DNA of 64,000 nucleotides from Pedobacter sandarakinus (GCF_026240095.1 NZ_JAPIVG010000001.1:682001-746000), one strand, 5' to 3'. Positions 26,460-35,616 are shown, counted from the first letter of the stretch. Numbers and translations are program-made. Notes: a model not told the origin generated them from the sequence alone.

Positions 26460-26834
26460 ATGGAATTTAGAGATAATAAGGCGATATACCTTCAAATAGC
26501 AGATTATGTTTGCGAACATATTTTGTTGGGAAAATGGAAAGCCGATGAAAAAGTGCCTTCGGTGCGAGAGCTTGCAGTGGCAATGGAGGTAAATCCAAAT
26601 ACGGTGATGCGCACCTATGAGCTATTGCAAAGTAAAAACATTATCAACAACAAAAGGGGGATCGGATTCTTTGTTGATGAAAGCGCAACGGACAATGTGA
26701 AAAGCTACCGAAAATTGCAGTTTATAGAAGATGAACTACCTGTTGTATTCAGAAATATTTACTTGCTTAATATCAGTTTCGATGAGCTGAAGGCCAAATA
26801 TGAATCATTTGTTAAAGAAAATTTTAACGCTTAA
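26460..26834 (+). CDS. GntR-family transcriptional regulator, YtrA subfamily
   Basis: A 124-residue repressor: an N-terminal winged helix (about 1-72) with Val-Pro-Ser-Val-Arg-Glu-Leu-Ala and Asn-Pro-Asn-Thr-Val-Met-Arg-Thr-Tyr-Glu-Leu-Leu, followed by a short helical dimerisation tail. The short C-terminal part defines the YtrA class. It is encoded inside the ABC operon and probably binds the inverted repeat ahead of the ATPase gene. The next gene starts 4 bp after its stop. Confidence 0.92.
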   Translation: MEFRDNKAIYLQIADYVCEHILLGKWKADEKVPSVRELAVAMEVNPNTVMRTYELLQSKNIINNKRGIGFFVDESATDNVKSYRKLQFIEDELPVVFRNIYLLNISFDELKAKYESFVKENFNA

Positions 26835-26838
26835 AAAC

Positions 26839-27690
26839 ATGAAAAAAAGTAACAAACTATTAATTGCGCTGGCAATTTCACTCATTATTATACCCATTAT
26901 TGTTGTAGCTGTAAATGTAAAATTGAATTATAGAGACGAAAAAACATATAGAAGGGGAGAACAAATGCTCGATCACTTTGCAACAACTACTGAAGGATAT
27001 GCGAGCATGGCCATAGCTGAGCCATTTAATAACGTAGAAATTGCCGATGCAAAAGGAAGGTTTTTAAACATCCAGATTATCAAAGATTCGCAATCAGGTA
27101 TCAAAGTATCAGATTTGGATAAAGATGCTATAACATATAAAGTAGATGACCAAGGTACGTTGAGGCTGGATATTAAGGATGTACCTACAAGTGGTGGTTT
27201 CGGACTTTCGTTAATTATTTATGTGCATAACCTAAACCAGGTAAGCGTTGCAAAAGGATCGGGCTTGTCTTTAATTAGCACTGTAGACTCACTAACCTTA
27301 AATGCTAATGCACTCAATGTGGTAGAGGTTCAGTCGCCATCAAGAATGAATAAAATAACAATAATTGCTGATGGTGTTGCCAAATTACATTTTAGCAACA
27401 ACTTTAACATTTCAGAGGCTAATTTAGGCCTTAACAACACTAATTTTGAAACCGAATGGACATCATACGAGCAACTTCAAATTAACGCCACGGGGAATTC
27501 TAACCTTAACATTGCAGGTGAAGAACAGGATCAAAAGAAATTTCAAATTGAAAACCTATACATCAAAACAGAAGGAAAATCTGATGTTCGGGTAGAGAAC
27601 ATTCAAGTAAATAAATCATCAGGCAACCTATCAGATTCTACAGCTGTTTCCATGTCTGCATCGATTTTGAAAACAATGTTTAATAAATAA
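26839..27690 (+). CDS. DUF2807-like (head-GIN) exported protein of the ABC operon
   Basis: A 283-residue protein from ATG 26839; the longer frame overlaps the regulator gene. It has an N-terminal membrane anchor (about 5-27), then a right-handed-beta-like region rich in Asn, Leu and Val with repeating short strands (about 70-265). This resembles the putative auto-transporter adhesin head-GIN domain, which is common in Bacteroidota. Its presence in the same transcript as an ABC exporter and YtrA-type regulator suggests a shared envelope-stress role. Function unknown. Confidence 0.7.
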   Translation: MKKSNKLLIALAISLIIIPIIVVAVNVKLNYRDEKTYRRGEQMLDHFATTTEGYASMAIAEPFNNVEIADAKGRFLNIQIIKDSQSGIKVSDLDKDAITYKVDDQGTLRLDIKDVPTSGGFGLSLIIYVHNLNQVSVAKGSGLSLISTVDSLTLNANALNVVEVQSPSRMNKITIIADGVAKLHFSNNFNISEANLGLNNTNFETEWTSYEQLQINATGNSNLNIAGEEQDQKKFQIENLYIKTEGKSDVRVENIQVNKSSGNLSDSTAVSMSASILKTMFNK

Positions 27691-27709
27691 AATTTAAATT
27701 CATAGTCTT

Positions 27710-27745
27710 CGTCATTGCGATGCACCTGGCAACTTCGCAATGACG
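27710..27745. repeat. REP-like hairpin cgtcattgcga/tcgcaatgacg
   Basis: A perfect 11-bp inverted repeat (27710-27720 and 27735-27745) with a 14-base loop. The cgtcattgcga arm is characteristic of dispersed intergenic repeats seen in many bacteria, including Bacteroidota. It follows the ABC operon and could also end transcription. Confidence 0.6.
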
Positions 27746-27886
27746 ATCTCTTCTACGCATCATAGGGGAAATCTCACTTGATTGTAAATCGTTACCTGAA
27801 TAATTTAAAACAGGCATGATTTTTAAGCTAACTAATGGGTAAAAGTTTACCTTGCTCCCATTCGTTTTTCACCTTATTAACTTTTG

Positions 27887-28873
27887 ATGAAGAGATATTT
27901 CCTATTGTTGGCACTTAGCCTGTTTATCGCTCAAAAAACTATTGCTCAAAAAATCGATACTTTATCCATCACCTTAGAAAATGTAAAGTATCCTGCTCCC
28001 ATAAAGTTTTTCTCTATACATACTGAGGGGCAAGATCTAAGAATGGCATATATGGATGTTTCGCCAGTGGGTGCATACAATGGAAAAACGGCGATACTAT
28101 TCCACGGTAAAAATTTCGGAGGCTATTATTGGGGAAATGTTATTACGGCACTTACTAAAATTGGCTACAGGGTTATTGTGCCCGATCAAATTGGTTTCGG
28201 TAAATCTTCAAAAGCTTATATTCATTACAGTTTCCATCAACTGGCCAATTGGAATAAACAACTATTAGATACTTTAGGTGTACAAAAGGCTGTGGTTTTA
28301 GGGCATAGCATGGGCGGGATGCTGGCTACACGTTTCGCTTTGATGTTTCCTAATCAAACTGAAAAATTGTTGCTTGAAAATCCGATAGGTTTAGAAGATT
28401 ATAAAACATTTGTTCCCTATGTAACTACCGAGCAACAATATAAAACAGAATTGAAAACTACGGCAGAAAGTGTACGTAAATACTACCAGGGCTCTTACTT
28501 TACCTATTGGAAACCTGAATACGAGTACCTGGTTAACATTGCTGGCGGTGTTACCTATAGTGCAGATTACCCCAGGTGGGCAAAGGTTGCAGCAATGACT
28601 TTCACCATGATTTATGAACAACCAGTGGTTTACGAATTTCAAAACATTCGGGTACCAACGGTGCTCTTTATTGGCAAAGAGGATAAAACAATTGTGGGTA
28701 AAGCGCTGCTTACACCAGACCAACAGGCGATACACGGACAGTATCGACTGCTTGGAAAACAAACCGCTGCAAAAATACCCGGAGCAAAAATTATTGAATT
28801 TGAGGCCTGCGGACACATTCCGCACATTGAAATTCCGACAGAATTTTTAGTGGCATTAACAGGTAGCTTGTAA
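27887..28873 (+). CDS. Alpha/beta hydrolase, exported
   Basis: A 328-residue protein with a signal peptide ending Ile-Ala-Gln. The nucleophile elbow is Gly-His-Ser-Met-Gly-Gly (Ser141). The acid is probably the Asp in Gly-Lys-Glu-Asp-Lys, and the base the His in Ala-Cys-Gly-His-Ile-Pro-His. Lid residues fall between about 165 and 245. It resembles periplasmic epoxide-hydrolase or haloalkane-type hydrolases, but the substrate is not predictable. ATG 27887 is preferred to the TTG three bases before. Confidence 0.88.
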   Translation: MKRYFLLLALSLFIAQKTIAQKIDTLSITLENVKYPAPIKFFSIHTEGQDLRMAYMDVSPVGAYNGKTAILFHGKNFGGYYWGNVITALTKIGYRVIVPDQIGFGKSSKAYIHYSFHQLANWNKQLLDTLGVQKAVVLGHSMGGMLATRFALMFPNQTEKLLLENPIGLEDYKTFVPYVTTEQQYKTELKTTAESVRKYYQGSYFTYWKPEYEYLVNIAGGVTYSADYPRWAKVAAMTFTMIYEQPVVYEFQNIRVPTVLFIGKEDKTIVGKALLTPDQQAIHGQYRLLGKQTAAKIPGAKIIEFEACGHIPHIEIPTEFLVALTGSL

Positions 28874-28895
28874 TCCTGCTAAGCTTTTACAAAAG

Positions 28896-29816
28896 CTATT
28901 TAATGCCTTCTTGGGGAGTTTCCTGTGCGGTGATTTTATTGATTCCCTGAAGTTCGAAATCGATGTTCGTGCCCATGGTTTCTAACTTACCTACGAGCTC
29001 TATCCTTGAATGGCTTTTTGTAATTAACCCAGTTTTTAGGTCTAGTTCCGCATCGCCTGCGTTAGTTCCTGTAAGATTGGTTTGTATTTTATTGCCCATA
29101 CTTGAAAATTCCCCTTTAGAAACCAACGTACCATTGATGTTAAGGTAGGCGGTATTTCCTTTTACGTCTTTAAGGGTATATTTTGTAATGGTCTCTACTG
29201 GCATGGTCAGCTGTATCTTTGTATCAACAGTCCAGGTATCGCCAACTTTTACAGGTTGCTCGGGATAAATCTTCAATGATGATTCCATGGTATGTTTCAT
29301 CCCTTCGGCACTAAACTGTTGTTTAAGCATGGCTTTCATCTGGCTGGATTTAGCAGAATCGAGATTCATTTTTTTAACCATGTTGTCGACCATTTCTCCT
29401 ATACCAGTTAGCGATTGAATACCGCCATCGGGGAGCATTACCATGTTAAACCTCGCACCCTTCAATCCCCTAAACGAGTTTAATTTTGTCGTGTCAGGAT
29501 CATCAGAATCCATAGCCATAGTATTGCCCATTCCTAGCGATTTCATGAAAATGCGTTTGTAAACCACTTCAATGTTTTTTTCAGATTGATCGCCATTTCG
29601 GATATCAAAAGTGTAATCAGTGCCGATGGTTTGAGTCATGTTTATTTTTTGTCCGCCGATTTGCTGATTGATCACCTGGTCGGAAACTAGCGTGATATCA
29701 TATTTCTTCCCAATGGGGAAATTTTGCTTAATCACATATTTCTTTTGCGCCCCTGCATTAAGGGTTAGAAAAGAGAAAAAAAAGAGCGACGATAGTTTAA
29801 TGAACTTCAGTAGCAT
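28896..29816 (-). CDS. Exported DUF6263-like protein
   Basis: A 306-residue secreted or periplasmic protein. The signal peptide ends around Ala-Gly-Ala-Gln at residue 23. The rest is beta-rich with the pattern of a Bacteroidota family of unknown function (Thr-Gln-Thr-Ile-Gly, Val-Lys-Val-Gly-Asp-Thr-Trp, and a Leu-Asp-Leu-Lys-Thr-Gly-Leu near the C-terminus). No catalytic residues are recognisable. ATG 29816 lies immediately after the stop of the MtfA-like peptidase gene (1 bp gap), so the two are co-transcribed. Confidence 0.7.
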   Translation of the reverse strand: MLLKFIKLSSLFFFSFLTLNAGAQKKYVIKQNFPIGKKYDITLVSDQVINQQIGGQKINMTQTIGTDYTFDIRNGDQSEKNIEVVYKRIFMKSLGMGNTMAMDSDDPDTTKLNSFRGLKGARFNMVMLPDGGIQSLTGIGEMVDNMVKKMNLDSAKSSQMKAMLKQQFSAEGMKHTMESSLKIYPEQPVKVGDTWTVDTKIQLTMPVETITKYTLKDVKGNTAYLNINGTLVSKGEFSSMGNKIQTNLTGTNAGDAELDLKTGLITKSHSRIELVGKLETMGTNIDFELQGINKITAQETPQEGIK

Positions 29817-29817
29817 G

Positions 29818-30594
29818 TTATTCAGATATAGGATTTTGTGCGAAAATGCGACTAAGTGCATGGTACAAATCAGGGTGCTTGTCTTTTAAGATTTCTGGCT
29901 TTTCGAAAAAATACTCCGATACCACTGCAAAGAACTCGGCTTGGTTAGTAATTGCATAAGGATTAATGTCAGATTTATTATCTTCAATTTTCACCATTTC
30001 CTCATGCATCATCTTAATCCACGGCAAAGTATATTCGTGCGCCATTAAGTGTTCTGGCACACCGTCTGTTGCACCATCAGATTTATCTAGCAGGTGTACA
30101 AACTCATGAATGGCCGTGTTTTCCTTCCCGGCACTTTTAGAGAAGCCATGGCGCAATGCCGATCGAGAAAGAATCATTTGTCCGTTCATGAAGCCGCTGC
30201 CAACCATACCCATAATCTTCCGATCGCCGCCTTCAAACTGGAAATCCTTATCAAAAGTATCTGGATACAATAATACACTAGTTAAGTTTTTATACTGCCA
30301 ATCTCCAAAACCGAAAATAGGGATGACAGCGCTTGAAGCAATCAGGAGCTCATCAAGTGTAGTCATTTCCAAGCCAACAGGTTCTATTTTTACTGTACTA
30401 AAAAACTCAGCTACTTTTTGCTCAAATCTCAATTTCTCAGTAGAATCCAAATTATGATAGAAGCCAACGTAATCATCTAAAATTTTTTTATCTGTATCCG
30501 TTAGCGGCGTAATGGCAGGTTTTTTCTTCCGCAGGATGAAATACAGGGTTAATAAAAAAATAGGAACTAAATAGGCTAGCGGCAATGCATTCAT
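29818..30594 (-). CDS. Zinc-dependent peptidase, MtfA (M90) family
   Basis: A 258-residue protein with an N-terminal membrane helix (about 4-20) and a gluzincin-like motif His-Glu-Phe-Val-His-Leu-Leu-Asp (His163, Glu164, His167). It matches the MtfA/M90 family; in E. coli MtfA is a cytosolic aminopeptidase that binds the Mlc repressor. The membrane anchor here differs from E. coli MtfA. The third zinc ligand is probably a Glu in the later Ala-Glu-Phe-Phe-Ala-Val segment. It precedes the DUF6263-like gene with a 1-bp gap. Confidence 0.87.
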   Translation of the reverse strand: MNALPLAYLVPIFLLTLYFILRKKKPAITPLTDTDKKILDDYVGFYHNLDSTEKLRFEQKVAEFFSTVKIEPVGLEMTTLDELLIASSAVIPIFGFGDWQYKNLTSVLLYPDTFDKDFQFEGGDRKIMGMVGSGFMNGQMILSRSALRHGFSKSAGKENTAIHEFVHLLDKSDGATDGVPEHLMAHEYTLPWIKMMHEEMVKIEDNKSDINPYAITNQAEFFAVVSEYFFEKPEILKDKHPDLYHALSRIFAQNPISE

Positions 30595-30643
30595 GGTACG
30601 GCGTTAAATAAACTTCTCTTAAACAATAGCTAAACGACTGGCA

Positions 30644-31669
30644 TTAGGCTTCCAAAATCTCTAATTGAGCAATTACATCTTCACGAGAGATAGGATATTT
30701 TTCACCTGTTACAATCGCTTGATGAACGGCCTCAAAAAGCGGTAAATAATCTCCAATTTCTGAAGGAATAATTGTTTCAGTTTTATTTCCATCCCCATCA
30801 ATGGTAGTAAGCAAACCTTCCTTACCAGCCGGCTCGATACCAAACTGCGGATCGCCAAGTTTCTTACCTGCTAAGAGTTGCTCCTCCTGCGTATCGGCTC
30901 TTTGCTTAATAAAACTTCCCTCGGTACCATGCAGTACAAAAGAGGCTTGCGGATTCACGACCAATAAACTGGCTGTTAAGAATACATTTATGTCGTTTGC
31001 GTAATTGAGTTGAATTGTAAAATAATCATCTACTGCCGTATTATTCCTGTTTTTACCAAGCACTTTGGTAAAGCTTAGTGGTTTTCCAAAAATGCTAATG
31101 GCTTGGTCTAACAGATGCGGACCTAAATCGTAAAGCAACCCGCTGGCCTCAACAGCCTGTTCTTTAAAAGCTTTCGGACCAATTGTGCTTCTATATCGAT
31201 CGTAACGAATGTGCATCTCTACCAGTTTACCTAATTTTCCACTGGCTAAAACCTTTTTAACAGATACAAAATCGCTATCCCAACGGCGATTTTGATAAAA
31301 GAAAATTTGTTTACCTACCTGGTCTGCCAAATCGAAAAGCACTTTAGCCTGCGCAACTGTAGCCATAAAAGGCTTTTCGACCAAGATGTGTTTGTGATGC
31401 GATAAGGCTAACTTTGCATGTTCAAAATGCAAATTATTAGGTGTATTGATAATCACTAAATCAATCTGCTCATCGTTCACCAGTTCCGCCACACTTCTGT
31501 AACTCACAATTCCCGGATAATCTTTAACGGCATTTTGCTGCGTACGTTCAACAATAGCTTTTAAAAAGAACCCATCATGCGCAGTAACGAAAGGTGCGTG
31601 AAAAACCTTTCCAGACATGCCATAAGCCATTAAACCTACCGTAATTGTTGTATTCAGATCTGTATTCAT
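30644..31669 (-). CDS. Gfo/Idh/MocA-family oxidoreductase
   Basis: A 341-residue NAD(P)-dependent dehydrogenase. The Rossmann start is Val-Gly-Leu-Met-Ala-Tyr-Gly-Met-Ser-Gly at about 11-20. The Glu-Lys-Pro-Phe motif with the catalytic Lys is near residue 100. A His-rich Asp-Leu-Gly-Pro-His-Leu-Leu-Asp follows in the C-terminal domain. It resembles YdgJ/YvaA-type sugar or inositol dehydrogenases. The substrate cannot be assigned and no pathway genes are adjacent. Confidence 0.9.
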   Translation of the reverse strand: MNTDLNTTITVGLMAYGMSGKVFHAPFVTAHDGFFLKAIVERTQQNAVKDYPGIVSYRSVAELVNDEQIDLVIINTPNNLHFEHAKLALSHHKHILVEKPFMATVAQAKVLFDLADQVGKQIFFYQNRRWDSDFVSVKKVLASGKLGKLVEMHIRYDRYRSTIGPKAFKEQAVEASGLLYDLGPHLLDQAISIFGKPLSFTKVLGKNRNNTAVDDYFTIQLNYANDINVFLTASLLVVNPQASFVLHGTEGSFIKQRADTQEEQLLAGKKLGDPQFGIEPAGKEGLLTTIDGDGNKTETIIPSEIGDYLPLFEAVHQAIVTGEKYPISREDVIAQLEILEA

Positions 31670-31792
31670 ATGTTATAAATGTAATTAAATTTAATTTTTA
31701 TATGCGCTGAAAAATATAAATGCCCAAAGTTTTAACTTTAATGTGGCTATTTAACTGGAGGCTTACATGCAAAGCAAGCGTGATTTTTAACG

Positions 31793-31800
31793 TATCTTTG
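31793..31800 (+). promoter_or_regulatory. -7 promoter box, leaderless start of the next gene
   Basis: TATCTTTG, a perfect TAnnTTTG, ends 4 bases before the ATG at 31805, which predicts a leaderless transcript. Confidence 0.55.
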
Positions 31801-31804
31801 GGGC

Positions 31805-32149
31805 ATGAAACCGTCGGAGATTAATACCAAGTGGAAAGCGTTGCAGACGAAAATCTCATCAGAATTTGATTCGGATACGCCAGACATTAAAGTTATGCTT
31901 TTTTTAATTGGGGTGCAGGAGCTGGGCAAGGGACCAAAAAAATACAGCAAACGGCAAAAGGAAGAGTTGATGCATATTGCTACCTGCAGGCTGCTAAGCG
32001 AAATGGGCTTTTATGAACTAGAAGGATTAGACCAGGATGGCTGGCCACACTGGAAACTGATTAAAGCCATACCACCATATACCATGTTAGAACAAGAGAT
32101 GTTGATGAAATCGCTTATTGTAAGTTATTTCGAAGACATCTACTCTTAA
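31805..32149 (+). CDS. Small conserved-looking cytosolic protein of unknown function
   Basis: A 114-residue soluble protein with no signal or membrane segment. It has a Lys-rich N-terminus, a Leu-Phe-Leu-Ile-Gly-Val-Gln-Glu-Leu-Gly core and a Gly-Trp-Pro-His-Trp motif near residue 80. I do not recognise a named family. The codon pattern is uniform, a perfect -7 box lies just before the ATG, and it does not overlap other genes, so it is likely real. It is convergent with the methyltransferase gene 24 bp away. Confidence 0.65.
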   Translation: MKPSEINTKWKALQTKISSEFDSDTPDIKVMLFLIGVQELGKGPKKYSKRQKEELMHIATCRLLSEMGFYELEGLDQDGWPHWKLIKAIPPYTMLEQEMLMKSLIVSYFEDIYS

Positions 32150-32173
32150 AAATACGGATTACTGAAATGCTGT

Positions 32174-33358
32174 TTATAAAACCCGCAGCAGTAATCCTTT
32201 TAAATACTCTCCTTCTGGGAAAGAGATCCTAACGGGATGATCTTCGGGCTGACAAAACTGCTTAATAATTTGCACCTCTTTACCAGCATCTAATGCAGCC
32301 CAGGCAATAATCTGTTTAAAGGTTTCGATATCAACTGCTCCTGAACAAGAAAATGTTGCCAATAACCCGCCTTTTTCAAGGAGCAGCATGCCTAAGCGAT
32401 TTAAGTCTTTGTATGCTCTGGCGGCACGGTCTAAAGCAGATCTCGAAGGCGCATATTTGGGAGGGTCGAGCACAATCACATCGAATATTTCGCCTGATTC
32501 TTTAAAGGCACGAAGCTGCTTATTTACATCAGACTGGATAGTGGCTACTTTTTTGTCATCGAAACCGTTTAGCAATACATTTTGCTTCAATGTCTCTACT
32601 GCCAAGCCAGAGCTATCTACACTAGTAACCTGGGCTGCGCCCGCCGCCAGACTATTTAAGCTGAAACCGCCACTGTAACTGAAGCAATCTAATACCTTTT
32701 TATTTTGAGTATAGGCGGCTAGAATCTTCCTATTATCTCGTTGATCGCAGTAAAAGCCAGATTTTTGTCCTTCGGCTATGTTGATGTTATAAGTAATTCC
32801 ATTCTCTTTAACTGCTAAAAATTCTGGTGGGTTTTCTCCCCAAAGCAAACCATTTTCAACAGGCAAGCCTTCGTGCGTACGTGCTGTAGCATCACTTTTA
32901 TCAAAAATACCTTTAACCTGTAATTCTGCTCTCAGAATAGCAACGATATCACTTTTAACTTTCTCTATGCCCGAACTTAAGATTTGCAATGATAAAAATT
33001 CTGCATATTGATCTACAATCAAACCAGGCAGAAAATCAGCTTCGCTAAAAACCAAACGGCAAGTGTTGGTTTCTGGCCCGAGAATAAATTTGCGAGATGC
33101 AATGGCTTGCTGTAATCTGTTTTGATACCATTGATAATCGATATTTTGAGCTTCATCCCACTCTAATAAACGAACGGCCACACGAGAGTTACTATTGTAA
33201 TACCCATAGGCTAGAAATTCTTTATCAAAAGCGAAAACCTTTACCACATCTCCATCTTCGGGCTTGCCTTTTACTTTCTCTAAAGCACCAGAAAATACCC
33301 AGGGATGCCTTTGTAATGCAGCCCTTTCTTTTCCCTTTTTTAAAATGATTTCGATCAT
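32174..33358 (-). CDS. RlmI-like 23S rRNA (cytosine-C5) methyltransferase
   Basis: A 394-residue class I SAM methyltransferase with an N-terminal PUA-like domain (about 1-75: Arg-His-Pro-Trp-Val-Phe-Ser-Gly). Residues about 75-180 form the EEHEE insert. The SAM motif Val-Leu-Asp-Cys-Phe-Ser-Tyr-Ser-Gly-Gly-Phe is near 220, and Asp-Pro-Pro-Lys-Tyr near 302 is the catalytic loop. RlmI makes m5C1962 in E. coli 23S rRNA. ATG 33358 is chosen over 33406 because a -7 box lies 4 bases before it. Confidence 0.88.
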   Translation of the reverse strand: MIEIILKKGKERAALQRHPWVFSGALEKVKGKPEDGDVVKVFAFDKEFLAYGYYNSNSRVAVRLLEWDEAQNIDYQWYQNRLQQAIASRKFILGPETNTCRLVFSEADFLPGLIVDQYAEFLSLQILSSGIEKVKSDIVAILRAELQVKGIFDKSDATARTHEGLPVENGLLWGENPPEFLAVKENGITYNINIAEGQKSGFYCDQRDNRKILAAYTQNKKVLDCFSYSGGFSLNSLAAGAAQVTSVDSSGLAVETLKQNVLLNGFDDKKVATIQSDVNKQLRAFKESGEIFDVIVLDPPKYAPSRSALDRAARAYKDLNRLGMLLLEKGGLLATFSCSGAVDIETFKQIIAWAALDAGKEVQIIKQFCQPEDHPVRISFPEGEYLKGLLLRVL

Positions 33359-33362
33359 GCGG

Positions 33363-33370
33363 CAAAGGTA
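33363..33370 (-). promoter_or_regulatory. -7 promoter box of the RlmI-like gene
   Basis: The minus strand reads TACCTTTG, a perfect match, ending 4 bases before the ATG at 33358. Confidence 0.55.
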
Positions 33371-33492
33371 GCAATTTGTTGGCACTGTAAAGCCAGGTTT
33401 AGGCAATACCTATAATAGCCTATTAAGGTCGTAATTACCGCTACCACCACGAAAGAATACAATATTCGCTTGGAAAAACGATGGGAGTTTGG

Positions 33493-34932
33493 TTATGCCA
33501 GTTCGATAACTTTATATTTCGGCACAAGGGCTTTCATCACCACCCAACCAATTAGATAACAGACAGCACAAATCGAAAAGATGATGAAATATCCTGCTTC
33601 TTCCCCTTTGAAGCCCATAAACTCCACTTGACTTTTCCCGGTATAATCGAATAAAAGACCCGAACATTTGTTAATGATGAAAGCGCCAACGCCACCCGCC
33701 ATCCCGCCAATTCCGGTGATTGTTGCAATTGCTTTTTTAGGAAACATATCGCCAACTGTAGAAAATATATTGGCCGACCAAGCCTGGTGTGCAGCACCGG
33801 CAATACCGATAATAATAACCGGGATCCAGTAAGAGATATAACCCAAAGGTTGTGCTGCCAATGTTAATAATGGGAAGAAGGCAAAAATTAACATCGCCCG
33901 CATGCGTCCCTCATAAGGATTCATCCCCTTTTTATCGACGAAATAAGTTGGTAACCAACCCCCAATAATAGAAAGTAAAGTAATGAGGTATAATACAAAA
34001 AGTGGTAAAGCGCTCTGGGTAGAATCCATTCCGTAAACAGACTTTAGGTAAGCAGGTGTCCAAAACAGAAAGAACCACCATACGCCATCCGTCATAAATT
34101 TACCGAAAGCAAATGCCCATGTCTGTCTGTATTTAAAGCAAGCAGCGAAAGAAACCTTTTCCTTGGTCTCTTCAACATAATCTGCCAATTTACGGTCATT
34201 AATCAGATCTTGCTGAATGTAGGCTAACTCCCCTGCACTAATTCTTTTATGGAGTTCTGGCTTGTTGTACACAAATACCCACAATCCCATCCACACAAAT
34301 CCTAATGCGCCAATAATAATAAAAGACATTTCCCATCCATAAGCCTTTGCAATAAAAGGAATAGTAATAGGCGCCGCCAATGCACCAACAGTTGCGCCAG
34401 CGTTGAAAATACTCGTAGCAAAAGCCCTGTCTTTTTTTGGAAAGTACTCTGCTGTAGCCTTAATAGCAGCAGGGAAATTCCCCGCCTCGCCAATAGCTAA
34501 AACCAGTCTTGCAAAGATAAACAGCGTTACACTTACAGATACCACCATACCTGTATCATTTACCTGGGCAATGATTTCTTTGGCGCCGTCGAAGTCTACC
34601 AGCCAATTTCCATTGAGGATGCCCGCGGTAGCAATACCGCAAAAAGCATGTAAACATGCACCAACAGACCACACTCCAATTGCCCACAGAAAACCTTTTT
34701 TAGTATCCAGTTTATCTACCAAACGACCGGCAAAAAGCATCGATATTGCGTAAAATATAGAAAACAGCGCTGTTATGTTTCCATAATCATTGTTATCCCA
34801 ATGAAATTCAGGTTTAATGAAATCTGTCCAGGTTAAAGAAAGTACCTGTCTATCTAAATAGTTAATAGTGGTGGCGAGGAACAGGAGTAAACAAATGGTC
34901 CATCTGTAATTGCCTATTTTTGATTGGTTCAT
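33493..34932 (-). CDS. MFS hexuronate transporter (ExuT/ACS-like)
   Basis: A 479-residue permease of the anion:cation symporter family, with about 12 membrane helices. The start Asn-Tyr-Arg-Trp and the family loop Gly-Arg-Leu-Val-Asp-Lys between helices 2 and 3 are visible, as is Gly-Glu-Ala-Gly-Asn-Phe-Pro in helix 4, typical of ExuT and related sugar-acid transporters. It is the last gene of a uronate operon and follows eda by 21 bp. It most likely imports galacturonate or glucuronate. Confidence 0.88.
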   Translation of the reverse strand: MNQSKIGNYRWTICLLLFLATTINYLDRQVLSLTWTDFIKPEFHWDNNDYGNITALFSIFYAISMLFAGRLVDKLDTKKGFLWAIGVWSVGACLHAFCGIATAGILNGNWLVDFDGAKEIIAQVNDTGMVVSVSVTLFIFARLVLAIGEAGNFPAAIKATAEYFPKKDRAFATSIFNAGATVGALAAPITIPFIAKAYGWEMSFIIIGALGFVWMGLWVFVYNKPELHKRISAGELAYIQQDLINDRKLADYVEETKEKVSFAACFKYRQTWAFAFGKFMTDGVWWFFLFWTPAYLKSVYGMDSTQSALPLFVLYLITLLSIIGGWLPTYFVDKKGMNPYEGRMRAMLIFAFFPLLTLAAQPLGYISYWIPVIIIGIAGAAHQAWSANIFSTVGDMFPKKAIATITGIGGMAGGVGAFIINKCSGLLFDYTGKSQVEFMGFKGEEAGYFIIFSICAVCYLIGWVVMKALVPKYKVIELA

Positions 34933-34953
34933 TTTGGTTAGGTTGTATTGGTG

Positions 34954-35616
34954 CTACTTACTTTGCTGAATTAATCGAAGTGCTAGTCTGGTCTGATCTG
35001 CCAGCTCATCATAAAGCCCCTTATTCATAGTTTCTTTACTAATGAGTTTGCTGCCCATACCCACGGCACAAACGCCAGCCTTGAACCAGGTTCTCAGGTT
35101 ATCGGCATCTAATTCTACGCCACCTGTAGGCATAAATAGTTGTCCGGCAAATAAGTCTTTTATGGAGGATATGAATTCTGGCCCCAGAATGTTGGCAGGA
35201 AAAATTTTAATTAACATGGCCTTATGTTCTTGTGCGATGCTAATTTCAGTTGGCGTCATACATCCTGGAACCCAAAGCATGCCTATTTTATTGGCAATTT
35301 CTGCTACCGCAGGATTAACAATTGGGGAAACAATAAAATCTGTTCCAGCATTGATAAAAGCATTGGCATCAGCAACTGTTTTAATGGTTCCAATTCCTAA
35401 ATAAAGATCGGGCATTTCGGCATCGCGTATTTCTTTTAGCTTTTTAAAATTCGGCAGGGCAGATTTTCCGCGATTGGTATATTCAAAGATGCGAATGCCG
35501 GCGCTATATAAAGTACGTAATACCTCTACGCTCCCGCTTTCACTATCCTGATAGAAAAGTGGCAGCATGCCTTGCTCCAAAATGGCATCTAAAATTTTGT
35601 GTTTGTTGCTAATCAT
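34954..35616 (-). CDS. eda: 2-dehydro-3-deoxyphosphogluconate (KDPG) aldolase
   Basis: A 220-residue class I aldolase that splits KDPG to pyruvate and glyceraldehyde 3-phosphate. The Schiff-base Lys is Lys137 in Leu-Ile-Lys-Ile-Phe-Pro-Ala. Glu45, Thr47 and Arg49 in Phe-Glu-Tyr-Thr-Asn-Arg-Gly match the E. coli Eda positions Glu45 and Arg49. It overlaps kdgK by 8 bp on the same strand and provides the last step of uronate breakdown. The first 8 residues of the frame agree with the ATG at 35616. Confidence 0.93.
   Translation of the reverse strand: MISNKHKILDAILEQGMLPLFYQDSESGSVEVLRTLYSAGIRIFEYTNRGKSALPNFKKLKEIRDAEMPDLYLGIGTIKTVADANAFINAGTDFIVSPIVNPAVAEIANKIGMLWVPGCMTPTEISIAQEHKAMLIKIFPANILGPEFISSIKDLFAGQLFMPTGGVELDADNLRTWFKAGVCAVGMGSKLISKETMNKGLYDELADQTRLALRLIQQSK

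Noticed and set aside
28391-28825. 144-codon frame antisense to the alpha/beta hydrolase
   Set aside because: It is a shadow of the hydrolase gene with Cys- and Phe-rich composition and no promoter.
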